Assembly (NCBI RefSeq): GCF_035083965.1 | Contig: NC_089723.1 | Location: forward strand, 40,217,322 to 40,281,321 | DNA: 64,000 bases | From: Branchiostoma lanceolatum | Lineage: Eukaryota; Chordata; Leptocardii; Amphioxiformes; Branchiostomatidae | Direction: 5' to 3' | Shown here: one piece after another, positions 44,501-59,500 of the stretch | Numbering within the stretch: the stretch's first letter is position 1 | Layout of the letters: every line of letters starts with the position of its first letter | Program-made: the position numbers and the translations under genes | Notes under the pieces: generated by a model | Told to the model about the DNA's origin: nothing | Database searches by the model: none | Seen by the model: only the letters and a program-made list of their open reading frames with translations

Positions 44501-47500
44501 TTGTAACTGTTCAGCACTAGGGACAGGGGGCATACAGTAGCTGTAATTGTTCAGCACTAGGGACAGGGGGCAAACAGTAGCTGTTGTAACTGTTCAGCAC
44601 CAGGGACAGGGGGCATACAGTAGCTGTAATTGTTCAGCACTAGTGACAGGGGGCAAACAGTAGCTGTTGTAACTGTTCAGCACTAGGGACAGGGGGCATA
44701 CAGTAGCTGTAATTGTTCAGCACTAGGGACAGGGGGCAAACAGTAGCTGTTGTAACTGTTCAGCACCAGGGACAGGGGCATACAGTAGCTGTTGTAACTG
44801 TTCAGCACCAGGGACAGGGGCATACAGTAGCTGTTGTAACTGTTCAGGGACAGGGGCATACAGTAGCTGTTGTAACTGTTCAGGGACAGGGGCATACAGT
44901 AGCTGTTGTAACTGTTCAGCACCAGGGACGGGGCATACAGTAGCTGTTGTAACTGTTCAGCACCAGGGACGGGGCATACAGTAGCTGTTGTAACTGTTCA
45001 GGGACAGGGGCATACAGTAGCTGTTGTAACTGTTCAGGGACAGGAGCATACAGTAGCTGTTGTAACTGTTCAGGGACAGGGGCATACAGTAGCTGTTGTA
45101 ACTGTTCAGCACCAGGGACGGGGCATACAGTAGCTGTTGTAACTGTTCAGCACCAGGGACGGGGCATACAGTAGCTGTTGTAACTGTTCAGCACCAGGGA
45201 CAGGGGCATACAGTAGCTGTTGTAACTGTTCAGGGACAGGGGCATACAGTAGCTGTTGTAACTGTTCAGGGACAGGGGCATACAGTAGCTGTTGTAACTG
45301 TTCAGCACCAGGGACGGGGCATACAGTAGCTGTTGTAACTGTTCAGCACCAGGGACAGGGGCATACAGTAGCTGTTGTAACTGTTCAGCACCAGGGACAG
45401 GGGCATACAGTAGCTGTTGTAACTGTTCAGGGACAGGAGCATACAGTAGCTGTTGTAACTGTTCAGGGACAGGGGCATACAGTAGCTGTTGTAACTGTTC
45501 AGCACCAGGGACAGGGGGCATACAGTAGCTGTTGTAACTGTTCAGCACCAGGGACAGGGGCATACAGTAGCTGTTGTAATTGTTCAGCACTAGGGACAGG
45601 GGGCAAACAGTAGCTGTTGTAACTGTTCAGCACCAGGGACAGGGGGCATACAGTAGCTGTTGTAACTGTTCAGCACCAGGGACAGGGGCATACAGTAGCT
45701 GTTGTAACTGTTCAGCACCAGGGACGGGGCATACAGTAGCTGTTGTAACTGTTCAGCACCAGGGACAGGGGCATACAGTAGCTATTGTAACTGTTCAGCA
45801 CCAGGGACAGGGGCATACAGTAGCTGTTGTAACTGTTCAGCACCAGGGACAGGGGCATACAGTAGCTGTTGTAACTGTTCAGGGACAGGGGGCATACAGT
45901 AGCTGTTGTAACTGTTCAGCACCAGGGACGGGGCATACAGTAGCTGTTGTAACTGTTCAGGGACAGGGGCATACAGTAGCTGTTGTAACTGTTCAGGGAC
46001 AGGGGCATACAGTAGCTGTTGTAACTGTTCAGCACCAGGGACAGGGGGCATACAGTAGCTGTTGTAACTGTTCAGCACCAGGGACAGGGGCATACAGTAG
46101 CTGTTGTAATTGTTCAGCACTAGGGACAGGGGGCAAACAGTAGCTGTTGTAACTGTTCAGCACTAGGGACAGGGGGCATACAGTAGCTGTTGTAACTGTT
46201 CAGCACCAGGGACAGGGGCATACAGTAGCTGTTGTAACTGTTCAGCACCAGGGACAGGGGGCATACAGTAGCTGTTGTAACTGTTCAGCACCAGGGACAG
46301 GGGGCATACAGTAGCTGTTGTAACTGTTCAGCACCTATGCATATATTCAGCCCACAGGATCTATTATGCACGGCCCAGGTGTCGTGGGGGTGAATGGGTT
46401 TCTGGTCAATCGACCGGAAATGCCATTCCTGGGTATTCTGGTAAAATTGTAATTGGACTGAAAATGTTGCTAATTTCATTTGTTCTGTGTATTCTGAAAA
46501 TTCTGTTTTGTTTCTAATCTCCCCATATTGAGTATCATATGAAAATTGCAAGCAGTCTTCATCTGTTAGTATCTTCATCATGATGCCATCATGTGGTACT
46601 CTTCATTATGTCATCATGTGGTACTCTTCATGATGCCATCATGTGGTACTCTTCATGATGCCATCATGTGGTACTCTTCATGATGCCATCATGTGGTACT
46701 CTTCATGATGCCATCATGTGGTACTCTTCATGATGCCATCATGTGGTACTCTTCATGATGCCATCATGTGGTACTCTTCATGATGTGTGGAAAGGGAAGA
46801 AGTTTTGTCCATCCTCTCTACGAGCCTAGTCATGTCTGACAGAAGAACTTTATTGCACGGCAATTGTACACGGTACAAAGTATGGCAAGAACAAAATATC
46901 ATATTCTAGGGGGATATAATAAAACCATCACCGACAAAATGTTTTGTGTAGACCCTGGGTAACTCATCTAATGGGAGATGGACAGCAAAACAGCATTGTT
47001 CTCAGGAATAGAAGAGAGGGTTGATGTTGAACTGATATTTTATCCTCCAGGCAGTTTAACGATGAACTCACATTTTAGCAACTTATCCTTCGCACGTTAA
47101 TAGTAGGCTTCAAGCTCACTGCCAGGTGTAACGTCACCAGACATGTTACGTTATGTGTAGTTCCCTGTCATTTTTCCCTCCTGTAAGTGTACTAATATGT
47201 ACATTTCCCTCCTGTAAGTGTTTTCAGCAATGTTTTGAAACAATTTTAAAGCCAGAATGTATTTAGTGTAATTTTGATGTGTTTTAATGTAAGCTGCAGA
47301 ACAATTCCGGGACCCACCAGGGACCCTCCCGCTCTGTTCCATGTTGTGGGGAATCAAAAACCAGTATGATTACTATAATATATATAATCATTATAATAAC
47401 TGCTGGCACTGATGCCACCATCATGGGCCAAAGTTGAAAGGGCAGGTAACGTAAGGCTTGCGGCTGCAGGCGGCATGTTGCGGTGTCTCAGATTTCAGGC

Positions 47501-50500
47501 TGTAGTAATTTGATACGTGGGCTGAATAATGACGGATCGCTGCACCCTTCCAACCATAAACTGTCACTCGGGAACCTCTCCAATTAAACCTGCTTCCGGC
47601 CTGCGGAAGTGGGCCGGGCCCGCGGGAATCAGGGCAATGGAGACGGGGCAGCAGCAGCCATTCATGTAAACTTCAGGGTACTAAGCTCAGGCCATTCATG
47701 TAAACTTCAGGGTACTGCAGGCCATTCATGTAAACTTCAGGGTACTAAGCTCAGGCCATTCATGTAAACTTCAGGGTACTGCAGGCCATTCATGTAAACT
47801 TCAGGGTACTGTAAACTTCAGGGTACTGCAGGCCATTCATGTAAACTTCAGGGTACTAAGCTCAGGCCATTCATGTAAACTTCAGGGTACTAAGCTCAGG
47901 CCATTCATGTAAACTTCAGGGTACTGCAGGCCATTCATGTAAGCTTCAGGGTACTGCAGGCCATTCATGTAAACTTCAGGGTACTAAGCTCATGCCATTC
48001 ATGTAAACTTCAGGGTACTAAGCTCAGGCCATTCATGTAAACTTCAGGGTACTAAGCTCAGGCCATTCATGTAAACTTCAGGGTACTGCAGGCCATTCAT
48101 GTAAGCTTCAGGGTACTGCAGGCCATTCATGTAAACTTCAGGGTACTAAGCTCATGCCATTCATGTAAACTTCAGGGTACTAAGTTCATGCCATTCATGT
48201 AAACTTCAGGGTACTGCAGGCCATTCATGTAAACTTCAGGGTACTAAGCTCAGGCCATTCATGTAAACTTAAGCTCAGGCCATTCATGTAAACTTAAGCT
48301 CAGGCCATTCATGTAAACTTCAGGGTACTGCAGGCCATTCATGTAAACTTCAGGGTACTGCAGGCCATTCATGTAAACTTCAGGGTACTAAGCTCAGGCC
48401 ATTCATGTAAACTTCAGGGTACTAAGTTCAGGCCATTCATGTAAACTTCAGGGTACTAAGCTCAGGCCATTCATGTAAACTTCAGGGTACTAAGTTCATG
48501 CCATTCATGTAAACTTCAGGGTACTAAGCTCAGGCCATTCATGTAAACTTCAGGGGACTAAGCTCAGGCCATTCATGTAAACTTCAGGGTACTAAGTTCA
48601 TGCCATTCATGTTAACTTCAGGGTACTAAGTTCAGGCCATTCATGTAAACTTCAGGGTACTAAGCTCATGCCATTCATGTAAACTTCAGGATACTAAGCT
48701 CAGGCCATTAATGTAAACTTCAGGGTACTGCAGGCCATTCATGTAAACTTCAGGGTACTGCAGGCCATTCATGTAAACTTTAGGGTACTAAGCTCAGGCC
48801 ATTCATGTAAACTTCAGGGTACTAAGCTCAGGCCATTCATGTAAACTTCAGGGTACTGAGCTCAGGCCATTCATGTAAACTTCAGGGTACTGCAGGCCAT
48901 TCATGTAAACTTCAGGGTACTGCAGGCCATTCATGTAAACTTCAGGGTACTGCAGGCCATTCATGTAAACTTCAGGGTACTAAGCTCAGGCCATTCCTGT
49001 AAACTTCAGGGTACTAAGCTCATGCCATTCATGTAAACTTCAGGGTACTAAGCTCAGGCCATTCATGTAAACGTCAGGGTACTAAGCTCAGGCCATTCAT
49101 GTAAACTTCAGGGTACTAAGCTCAGGCCATTCATGCATGTAAACTTCAGGGTACTAAGCTCATGCCATTCATGTAAACTTCAGGGTACTAAGCTCAGGCC
49201 ATTCATGTAAACTTCAGGGTACTAAGTTCATGCCATTCATGTAAACTTCAGGGTACTAAGTTCATGCCATTCATGTAAACTTCAGGGTACTGCAGGCCAT
49301 TCCTGTAAACTTCAGGGTACTAAGCTCAGGCCATTCATGTAAACTTCAGGGTACTAAGCTCAGGCCATTTATGCATGTAAACTTCAGGGTACTGCAGGCC
49401 ATTCATGTAAACTTCAGGGTACTAAGCTCAGGCCATTCATGTAAACTTCAGGGTACTAAGCTCAGGCCATTCATGTAAACTTCAGGGTACTTAGCTCAGG
49501 CCATTCATGTAAACTTCAGGGTACTAAGCTCAGGCCATTCATGTAAACTTCAGGGTACTAAGCTCAGGCCATTCCTGTAAACTTCAGGGTACTGCAGGCC
49601 ATTCATGTAAACTTCAGGGTACTAAGCTCAGGCCATTCATGTAAACTTCAGGGTACTAAGCTCAGGCCATTCATGTAAACTTCAGGGTACTAAGCTCAGG
49701 CCATTCATGTAAACTTCAGGGTACTAAGCTCAGGCCATTCATGTAAACTTCAGGGTACTAAGCTCAGGCCATTCATGCATGTAAACTTCAGGGTACTAAG
49801 CTCATGCCATTCATGTAAACTTCAGGGTACTAAGCTCAGGCCATTCATGTAAACTTCAGGGTACTAAGTTCAGGCCATTCATGTAAACTTCAGGGTACTT
49901 AGCTCAGGCCATTCATGTAAACTTCAGGGTACTAAGCTCAGGCCATTCATGTAAACTTCAGGGTACTAAGCTCAGGCCATTCCTGTAAACTTCAGGGTAC
50001 TGCAGGCCATTCATGTAAACTTCAGGGTACTAAGCTCAGGCCATTCATGTAAACTTCAGGGTACTAAGCTCAGGCCATTCATGTAAACTTCAGGGTACTA
50101 AGCTCAGGCCATTCATGCATGTAAACTTCAGGGTACTGCAGGCCATTCATGTAAACTTCAGGGTACTAAGCTCAGGCCATTCATGTAAACTTCAGGGTAC
50201 TAAGCTCAGGCCATTCATGTAAACTTCAGGGTACTAAGCTCAGGCCATTCCTGTAAACTTCAGGGTACTAAGCTCAGGCCATTCCTGTAAACTTCAGGGT
50301 ACTGCAGGCCATTCATGTAAACTTCAGGGTACTGCAGGCCATTCATGTAAACTTCAGGGTACTAAGCTCATGCCATTCATGTAAACTTCAGGGTACTAAG
50401 CTCAGGCCATTCATGTAAACTTCAGGGTACTAAGCTCATGCCATTCATGTAAACTTCAGGGTACTGCAGGCCATTCATGTAAACTTCATGGTACTAAGCT

Positions 50501-53500
50501 CAGGCCATTCCTGTAAACTTCAGGGTACTGCAGGCCATTCATGTAAACTTCAGGGTACTAAGCTCAGGCCATTCCTGTAAACTTCAGGGTACTGCAGGCC
50601 ATTCATGTAAACTTCAGGGTACTAAGCTCAGGCCATTCATGTAAACTTCAGGGTACTAAGCTCAGGCCATTTATGCATGTAAACTTCAGAGTACCAAGCT
50701 CAGGCCATTCATGTAAACTTCAGGGTACTAAGCTCAGGCCATTCATGTAAACTTCAGGGTACTAAGCTCAGGCCATTCATGTAAACTTCAGGGTACTAAG
50801 CTCAGGCCATTCATGTAAACTTCAGGGTACTGCAGGCCATTCATGTAAACGTCAGGGTACTAAGCTCAGGCCATTCATGTAAACTTCAGGGTACTAAGTT
50901 CAAGCCATTCATGTAAACTTCAGGGTACTGCAGGCCATTCATGTAAACTTCAGGGTACTGCAGGCCATTCATGTAAACTTCAGGGTACTAAGCTCAGGCC
51001 ATTCATGTAAACTTCAGGGTACTAAGCTCAGGCCATTCATGTAAACTTCAGGGTACTAAGCTCAGGCCATTCATGTAAACTTCAGGGTACTAAGCTCATG
51101 CCATTCATGTAAACTTCAGGGTACTAAGCTCAGGCCATTCATGTAACATTCAGGGTAGTGCAGGCCATTCATGTAAACTTCAGGGTTCTAAGCTCAGGCC
51201 ATTCATGTAAACTTCAGGGTACTGCAGGCCATTCATGTAAACTTCAGGGTACTAAGCTCAGGCCATTCATGTAAACTTCAGGGTACTAAGCTCAGGCCAT
51301 TCATGTAAACTTCAGGGTACTAAGCTCAGGCCATTCATGTAAACTTCAGGGTACTAAGCTCAGGCCATTCATGTAAACTTCAGGGTACTGCAGGCCATTC
51401 ATGTAAACTTCAGGGTACTGCAGGCCATTCATGTAAACTTCAGGGAACTAAGTTCATGCCATTCATGTAAACTTCAGGGTACTAAGCTCAGGCCATCCAT
51501 GTAAACTTCAGGGTACTGCAGGCCATTCATGTTAACTTCAGGGTACTGCAGGCCATTCATGTAAACTTCAGGGTACTGCAGGCCATTCATGTAAACTTCA
51601 GGGTACTGCAGGCCATTCATGTAAACTTCAGGGTACTAAGTTCATGCCATTCATGTAAACTTCAGGGTACTAAGCTCAGGCCATCCATGTAAACTTCAGG
51701 GTACTGCAGGCCATTCATGTAAACTTCAGGGTACTGCAGGCCATTCATGTAAACTTCAGGGTACTGCAGGCCATTCCTGTAAACTTCAGGGTACTAAGCT
51801 CAGGCCATTCATGTAAACTTCAGGGTACTAAGCTCTGGCCATTCATGTAAACTTCAGGGTACTAAGCTCAGGCCATTCATGTAAACTTCAGGGTACTGCA
51901 GGCCATTCATGTAAACTTCAGGGTACTGCAGGCCATTCATGTAAACTTCAGGGTACTGCAGGCCATTCATGTAAACTTCAGGGTACTAAGCTCAGGCCAT
52001 TCCTGTAAACTTCAGGGTACTAAGCTCATGCCATTCATGTAAACTTCAGGGTACTAAGCTCAGGCCATTCATGTAAACTTCAGGGTACTAAGCTCAGGCC
52101 ATTCATGCATGTAAACTTCAGGGTACTAAGCTCATGCCATTCATGTAAACTTCAGGGTACTAAGCTCAGGCCATTCATGTAAACTTCAGGGTACTTAGTT
52201 CATGCCATTCATGTAAACTTCAGGGTACTAAGTTCAGGCCATTCATGTAAACTTCAGGGTACTGCAGGCCATTCATGTAAACTTCAGGGCACTGCAGGCC
52301 ATTCATGTAAACTTCAGGGTACTAAGCTCAGGCCATTCATGTAAACTTCAGGGCACTGCAGGCCATTCATGTAAACTTCAGGGTACTAAGCTGAGGCCAT
52401 TCCTGTAAACTTCAGGGTACTAAGCTCATGCCATTCATGTAAACTTCAGGGTACTAAGCTCAGGCCATTCATGTAAACTTCAGGGTACTAAGCTCAGGCC
52501 ATTCATGCATGTAAACTTCAGGGTACTGCAGGCCATTCATGTAAACTTCAGGGTACTAAGCTCAGGCCATTCATGTAAACTTCAGGGTACTAAGCTCAGG
52601 CCATTCATGTAAACTTCAGGGTACTAAGCTCAGGCCATTCCTGTAAACTTCAGGGTACTAAGCTCAGGCCATTCCTGTAAAATTCAGGGTACTGCAGGCC
52701 ATTCATGTAAACTTCAGGGTACTGCAGGCCATTCATGTAAACTTCAGGGTACTAAGCTCAGGCCATTCATGCATGTAAACTTCAGGGTACTGCAGGCCAT
52801 TCATGTAAACTTCAGGGTACTAAGCTCATGCCATTCATGTAAACTTCAGGGTACTAAGCTCAGGCCATTCATGTAAACTTCAGGGTACTAAGCTCAGGCC
52901 ATTCCTGTAAACTTCAGGGTACTGCAGGCCATTCATGTAAACTTCAGGGTACTAAGCTCAGGCCATTCATGTAAACTTCAGGGTACTAAGCTCAGGCCAT
53001 TTATGCATGTAAACTTCAGGGTACCAAGCTCAGGCCATTCATGTAAACTTCAGGGTACTAAGCTCAGGCCATTCATGTAAACTTCAGGGTACTAAGCTCA
53101 GGCCATTCATGTAAACTTCAGGGTACTAAGCTCAGGCCATTCATGTAAACTTCAGGGTACTGCAGGCCATTCATGTAAACTTCAGGGTACTAAGCTCAGG
53201 CCATTCATGTAAACTTCAGGGTACTAAGCTCAGGCCATTCATGTAAACTTCAGGGTACTAAGCTCAGGCCATTCATGTAAACTTCAGGGTACTAAGCTCA
53301 GGCCATTCATGTAAACTTCAGGGTACTTAGCTCAGGCCATTCATGTAAACTTCAGGGTACTAAGCTCAGGCCATTCATGTAAACTTCAGGGTACAGGTAC
53401 TGCAGGCCATTCATGCATGTAAACTTCAGGGTACTAAGCTCAGGCCATTCATGTAAACTTCAGGGTACTAAGTTCAAGCCATTCATGTAAACTTCAGGGT

Positions 53501-56500
53501 ACTGCAGGCCATTCATGTAAACTTCAGGGTACTGCAGGCCATTCATGTAAACTTCAGGGTACTAAGCTCAGGCCATTCATGTAAACTTCAGGGTACTAAG
53601 CTCAGGCCATTCATGTAAACTTCAGGGTACTAAGCTCAGGCCATTCATGTAAACTTCAGGGTACTAAGCTCATGCCATTCATGTAAACTTCAGGGTACTA
53701 AGCTCAGGCCATTCATGTAAACTTCAGGGTAGTGCAGGCCATTCATGTAAACTTCAGGGTTCTAAGCTCAGGCCATTCATGTAAACTTCAGGGTACTGCA
53801 GGCCATTCATGTAAACTTCAGGGTACTAAGCTCAGGCCATTCATGTAAACTTCAGGGTACTAAGCTCAGGCCATTCATGTAAACTTCAGGGTACTAAGCT
53901 CAGGCCATTCATGTAAACTTCAGGGTACTAAGCTCAGGCCATTCATGTAAACTTCAGGGTACTGCAGGCCATTCATGTAAACTTCAGGGTACTGCAGGCC
54001 ATTCATGTAAACTTCAGGGTACTAAGTTCATGCCATTCATGTAAACTTCAGGGTACTAAGCTCAGGCCATCCATGTAAACTTCAGGGTACTGCAGGCCAT
54101 TCATGTTAACTTCAGGGTACTGCAGGCCATTCATGTAAACTTCAGGGTACTAAGCTCAGGCCATTCATGTAAACTTCAGGGTACTGCAGGCCATTCATGT
54201 AAACTTCAGGGTACTGCAGGCCATTCATGTAAACTTCAGGGTACTAAGTTCATGCCATTCATGTAAACTTCAGGGTACTAAGCTCAGGCCATCCATGTAA
54301 ACTTCAGGGTACTGCAGGCCATTCATGTAAACTTCAGGGTACTGCAGGCCATTCATGTAAACTTCAGGGTACTAAGTTCATGCCATTCATGTAAACTTCA
54401 GGGTACTAAGCTCAGGCCATCCATGTAAACTTCAGGGTACTGCAGGCCATTCATGTTAACTTCAGGGTACTGCAGGCCATTCATGTAAACTTCAGGGTAC
54501 TAAGCTCAGGCCATTCATGCATGTAAACTTCAGGGTACCAAGCTCAGGCCATTCATGTAAACTTCAGGGTACTAAGCTCAGGCCATTCATGTAAACTTCA
54601 GGGTACTAAGCTCAGGCCATTCATGTAAACTTCAGGGTACTAAGCTCAGGCCATTCATGTAAACTTCAGGATACTAAGCTCAGGCCATCCATGTAAACTT
54701 CAGGGTACTGCAGGCCATTCATGTAAACTTCAGGGTACTGCAGGCCATTCATGTAAACTTCAGGGTACTGCAGGCCATTCATGTAAACTTTAGGGTACTA
54801 AGCTCATGCCATTCATGTAAACTTCAGGTACTATTTATAGCTCATGCCATTCATACATGTGTTACCAGAGCCATGTGCTGCATGCATATCATTTTTGGAA
54901 ATAGATCCACTGGTGCACCCAACCAAGAGAATTAGGTGCACAGAAAGAAATTTGGATGCACCACATAAAATAAAGTTGGATTTCAGCAAAACATGATAAT
55001 CATTACAGTTTAATGCTCTTATGATTTGTAATCAAGAACTTCACAATCTGTAATCAAATTTCAAACAACTAATACATCAAATAAAGTGCAACAAAGGGTT
55101 CTATTGCTTTTTCTGAATACTGTTTACTAGGTGTACAATGGTACCTTTACTCTATAGCCTACAAAAATATCTAGATGCACCAGTGCACCTACAGTCAAAA
55201 ATTAGGTGCACAACTCCAATTTTGGGTGCACACAGATGCACATGCACCCAGTATTTTGAGCCCTGCATAGCCAATACACGCTAACATGTAAGTTACCATA
55301 GCCATGTACATTTTAACATGTTAACATAGCCATGTACATGTTAACATGTATGTTACCATAGCCATGTACTTGTTAACATGTTACCATAGCCATGTACATG
55401 TTAACATAACCATGTACATGTTAACATATATATAGCCATGTACATGTTAACATGTATGTTACCATAGCCATGTACATGTTACCATATATATAGCCATGTA
55501 CATGTTAACATGTATGTTACCATAGCCATGTGCTGCATGCATATGCAGCCCCACTAGTATTATACAGGGCCCAAAATAGTCTAACTTGTATGTATTTCTA
55601 TTCCTTACTTGTTATGAAATGTTACCATTTTATATGTTGTCACTGATAAACTGTAAGGATATGTGTAATTGATGTTCATCTAAAGCATATCTTTCCTCTC
55701 CTTGTGCAGTACATGGGCTGTATGGAAATCAAGCAGTCCATGAGAACGTTACACTTTGAGACCAGAACGCAGGTTACCAGGTGAGCCCTGCCCTCATCCT
55801 CCCTCTTATCTAATGTGTTTTGATCTGAATTTACAATGTAGTACAGATGATAATCATGTTGAGTTTCACTTTTCTAAACATTGTTGACTTATAGTAAGTG
55901 AACTCTTCTTACCAACATTATAGAAAATGCCGGACAGAATTATCAATGATGCGAATGTTGATTAATTATCAATGATGCGCATGTTGATCAATTATCCATG
56001 ATGCGAATGTTGATTTTCCCCAGGGAAGCTATCTGTAGGGTATGTGAATCTGTAGGAATCAAGTTGGGCAACAGGAAAAGAAAGGTAACCTTAACTGTGA
56101 TGAGTCTTACAGTAACTATAATTATAGTTCAGCATGACAGGTTATACGTAGCATGTGGCTTCCTGATAGTTTAGTTCACAGGACATGACTTTACATTACA
56201 CACTGTAGTTCGTGGCTCAAATGCTGCTTACTGTACTTAGGGTGAAGGAATGAAGCCCATGCATGCATTAATTTGCTTTCAGATTGTATTGAAAGTAACA
56301 TTAATTTTTCTGTATCAAATACTGGACGCTACTAACAGTAACTACTACAGTACTAGTGTATACACTTGACAGAAATTTAAAACAAACGAGTCACAAACCA
56401 CTAGCTGGTATATATCTCTGGCCTTATTATTGGCATTGTTCAGACAGTGCCACTTGCTGTGTGGGTTGGAGTTCACCAGTGATGCTATCATATTAGAAGT

Positions 56501-59500
56501 CATGTTGTACTTAGTCTGACTATGCAGTAACCTGAAACTAATAACGTTCCACATGTAACATATTAACAAGTAATAGACTGACAATAATGTTGTAACAATA
56601 CTAACATAACAAATGACAAACTGACAATGTTGTACATGTAACAAACAAGTGATAAACTGACAATGTTGTAAAATCACAGGTGAGCAAAGACCTGACCAAG
56701 ATCCTTGGAAGCAGCCCCAACCTCCAGTTCAGCAACTCCAACATAAACCTGACCATCACGACGGTGGCACTGAACCTGCTGATCATGGAGACGGGAGAGG
56801 TACGTCTTACCTACCTCGTACATGTGCCTTACCTGTGTCTTACCTACGTCTTACCTGTCCCCTACCTGTGTCTTACCTGTGCCTTACCTACGTCGGACAT
56901 GTGCCTTACCTGTGTCTTACCTGTGTCTTACCTGTCCCCTACCTGTGCATTACCTACGTCTTACCTACGTCTTACCTGTCCCCTACCTGTGTCTTACCTC
57001 TGCATTACCTACGTCTTACCTGTGCCTTACCTGTGTCTTACATATAATGGAAAATTGTTTGACAGAACAGCTGACAGCTGTACTATTTGTATCCATCTGT
57101 TGTGCATGTTTTTACTTGTGTGTTTCCCCCCAGGTTATTGCGAATCACCACATGCAGTCCATCTCCTTCGCATCAGGAGGCGATCCTGTGAGTTCATGTC
57201 GTATATTTAGCCATTGCAGTTCAAACTTGGACACAGAATGTTAGCCTGTCTACATACTAAATGTAGCACAAGTGAGCTTTGTGATGTGACTTTTGTGAGT
57301 TGTACAATATGTAGTTCTTAGCCCTGTTCCCATTCTCACTCGGAGACTCCTGCCTGGCCTGCAGCCAAGCAAGGCAAACTCCCGCCTGTGTCTGCATGGG
57401 TACAGCAGACGTTATGTACACAACACAACAATTATAAGCTCAGTAATAGCCTCAACCTTCTCAAGTGCCATCAATGATGAATAATTGCAGGCATCCGAAA
57501 GCCACACCAATTTATTTTATTGATTTTGACAGTTTTACTAGAAATTCAGCAAGACAAAAACCTGAGTGCTGAAAGGTTTTCTCTCCAGACTCCGGCTTCA
57601 TGGTTATTTTCTAGGTCAGCGTTTTTTTTTCCTAAGTAGATAAGAGACCCAGCTTGGTGAAGTAACTGACAATCTTTGTGTGCTTGACCTTCGCAGGAGA
57701 CACAAGACTACGTGGCCTATGTAGCAAAGGATCCGGTGAACTCCAGAGGTAAGGCTGCCTCAGCAACCTCTCTCAAAATTACCCCAGTCCTGTAGTGTGT
57801 CCATGTGGGAGCTGAACCCAGTGAAATTTACCTGAAACATGTTCTGGGACTTTTCCGGCGCTACTACAGCTGTAACAGTAACTGTATGGGGGCATGTGTG
57901 TCCCATATTTGTAAGACATGGGCAAGGCAAGAAATGTTGATTTCCCATAATGAACTCATTTATGCGATTCGTAGCAAGGTGGGAAAATTTTGCATAAAAC
58001 ACAGCAGGTGCATTTCACTTTTAGATAGTGCCTTTTTGCGTTTGTAGCCTGGCTGCCTGTTTGTTTGTAAGGGGCTGCGGAGGTCGCGACCTGCGAGGTC
58101 ATTCTGGGTCAGGGGGACACCTCTTTGTGTTGGGCTGACCGTATAAATGTTTTAACCAAATGCGATATAATACTCTCACCTCTCAAATAAACGTACCGGT
58201 ACGTTTATTTTTTTTCGCCTCAAAATCCGCCTGGTACTTTCTTATTTTAGACGGTACGTTTATTATTTTTCTAAGAATTGGGATTTTGCTAACCAGAAAT
58301 CCCTCTAAAATCGAAATTTTATTTTCTTTCTGCCCATATTTCCCCTGTATTTTTGCTAGTAATTCGCTATTTTTCGGCCTAGCGGCGTTGATTTCCCCAC
58401 CGCTATGACCGGCGGCGGCCTTTGTGAAATCCTTGCGGCACTCGTAACATAGCGGTCAATCTCGCTATGAAGTTACAAAGTTAACGTTGTTATTGGGGGA
58501 AAATAAGACGCAACACTAACATTTCAAAATACAATTGTCATGTAGATAACTTTGACAGTCTCTGTTTACATCGTAAACCAAAGCATGCTGATCAAAAAAC
58601 GTGTCAAGTATAGTAAGGTTAACGTTAGACTTGCAAAGGGAAGAATTTGATGACCGCTATCGGTAGCGCGGCGGAAGAATAATTCGTTCACAGAAGCTTT
58701 ATTACACATAAAAACAACAATTAAAACTAAACTTCCCTTGTGATATGTGTTTTGAGCCTGCAAAATCTAAGAACGGCACAAAACGAGCAGTAAACAACAG
58801 CATGTTTTGCCATCGAAACATGGCGGCGGCACCATCAGGCGTGGTGACAGATGAAAACTAACAGCATATTGCACAGTGCAGATTACGATCTTTAAAATGA
58901 TACCGTAAACGCGTGGAAAATATGTTATTTTGCGGCAACGATGGACACAGAATTCTATCTATATTTTAGGAGGGCTTGTATTTTAGAATAACGGTAAGAT
59001 TTTCAAAATTTAGCGGTAAAGGGCCGTTTCTATTGTCAACATGTAATCGGTAAGTTCTTCGTATTTGCGGCCTGAGACGCTGTGCTACTTGTACAGTCGA
59101 ACTCTGTTCAATATTGTGGGCTAACCGCGGGAACTCGAAATCCGAGCGCCTCACAAAAACTTTGTTCTCGAAGCTATGGTCAGGAGTAAAAGTTTATGGA
59201 CACAACTCACACAACCCTTTTTTTTTGTTCATATTTGTTTTTTTAGGGGGGTGAAATCTTTAGAAAATATGATTAGGAACAAATTAGCTATCTGATGATT
59301 TTGATTATATGTTAGTAATGATAAAAGTAATGATAAAAGATAATGAAATTCATGTTACAACAATTTTCTTTGATCACTTGCTGCAAGTTCCAAGTAGAAA
59401 ATGCATATTCACTGTATCATGTACATTTTCACTTGTTGAATTTGAAGCACCGTGGCCACCGTTAGGGGTCATAGCGGGGAACCTATGCCTAATTTTTCAA

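Noticed and set aside
43942..46581. Several repeat proteins (about 80-190 residues) across the 42-bp array
   Set aside because: The frames follow the unit length on both strands, break at deletion variants, and have no start context or unique domain.
56680..57244. Cys/Leu/Pro-rich repeat proteins after SHC exon 4
   Set aside because: The frame simply leaves the exon at its donor and reads the CTTACCTGTGT repeats.
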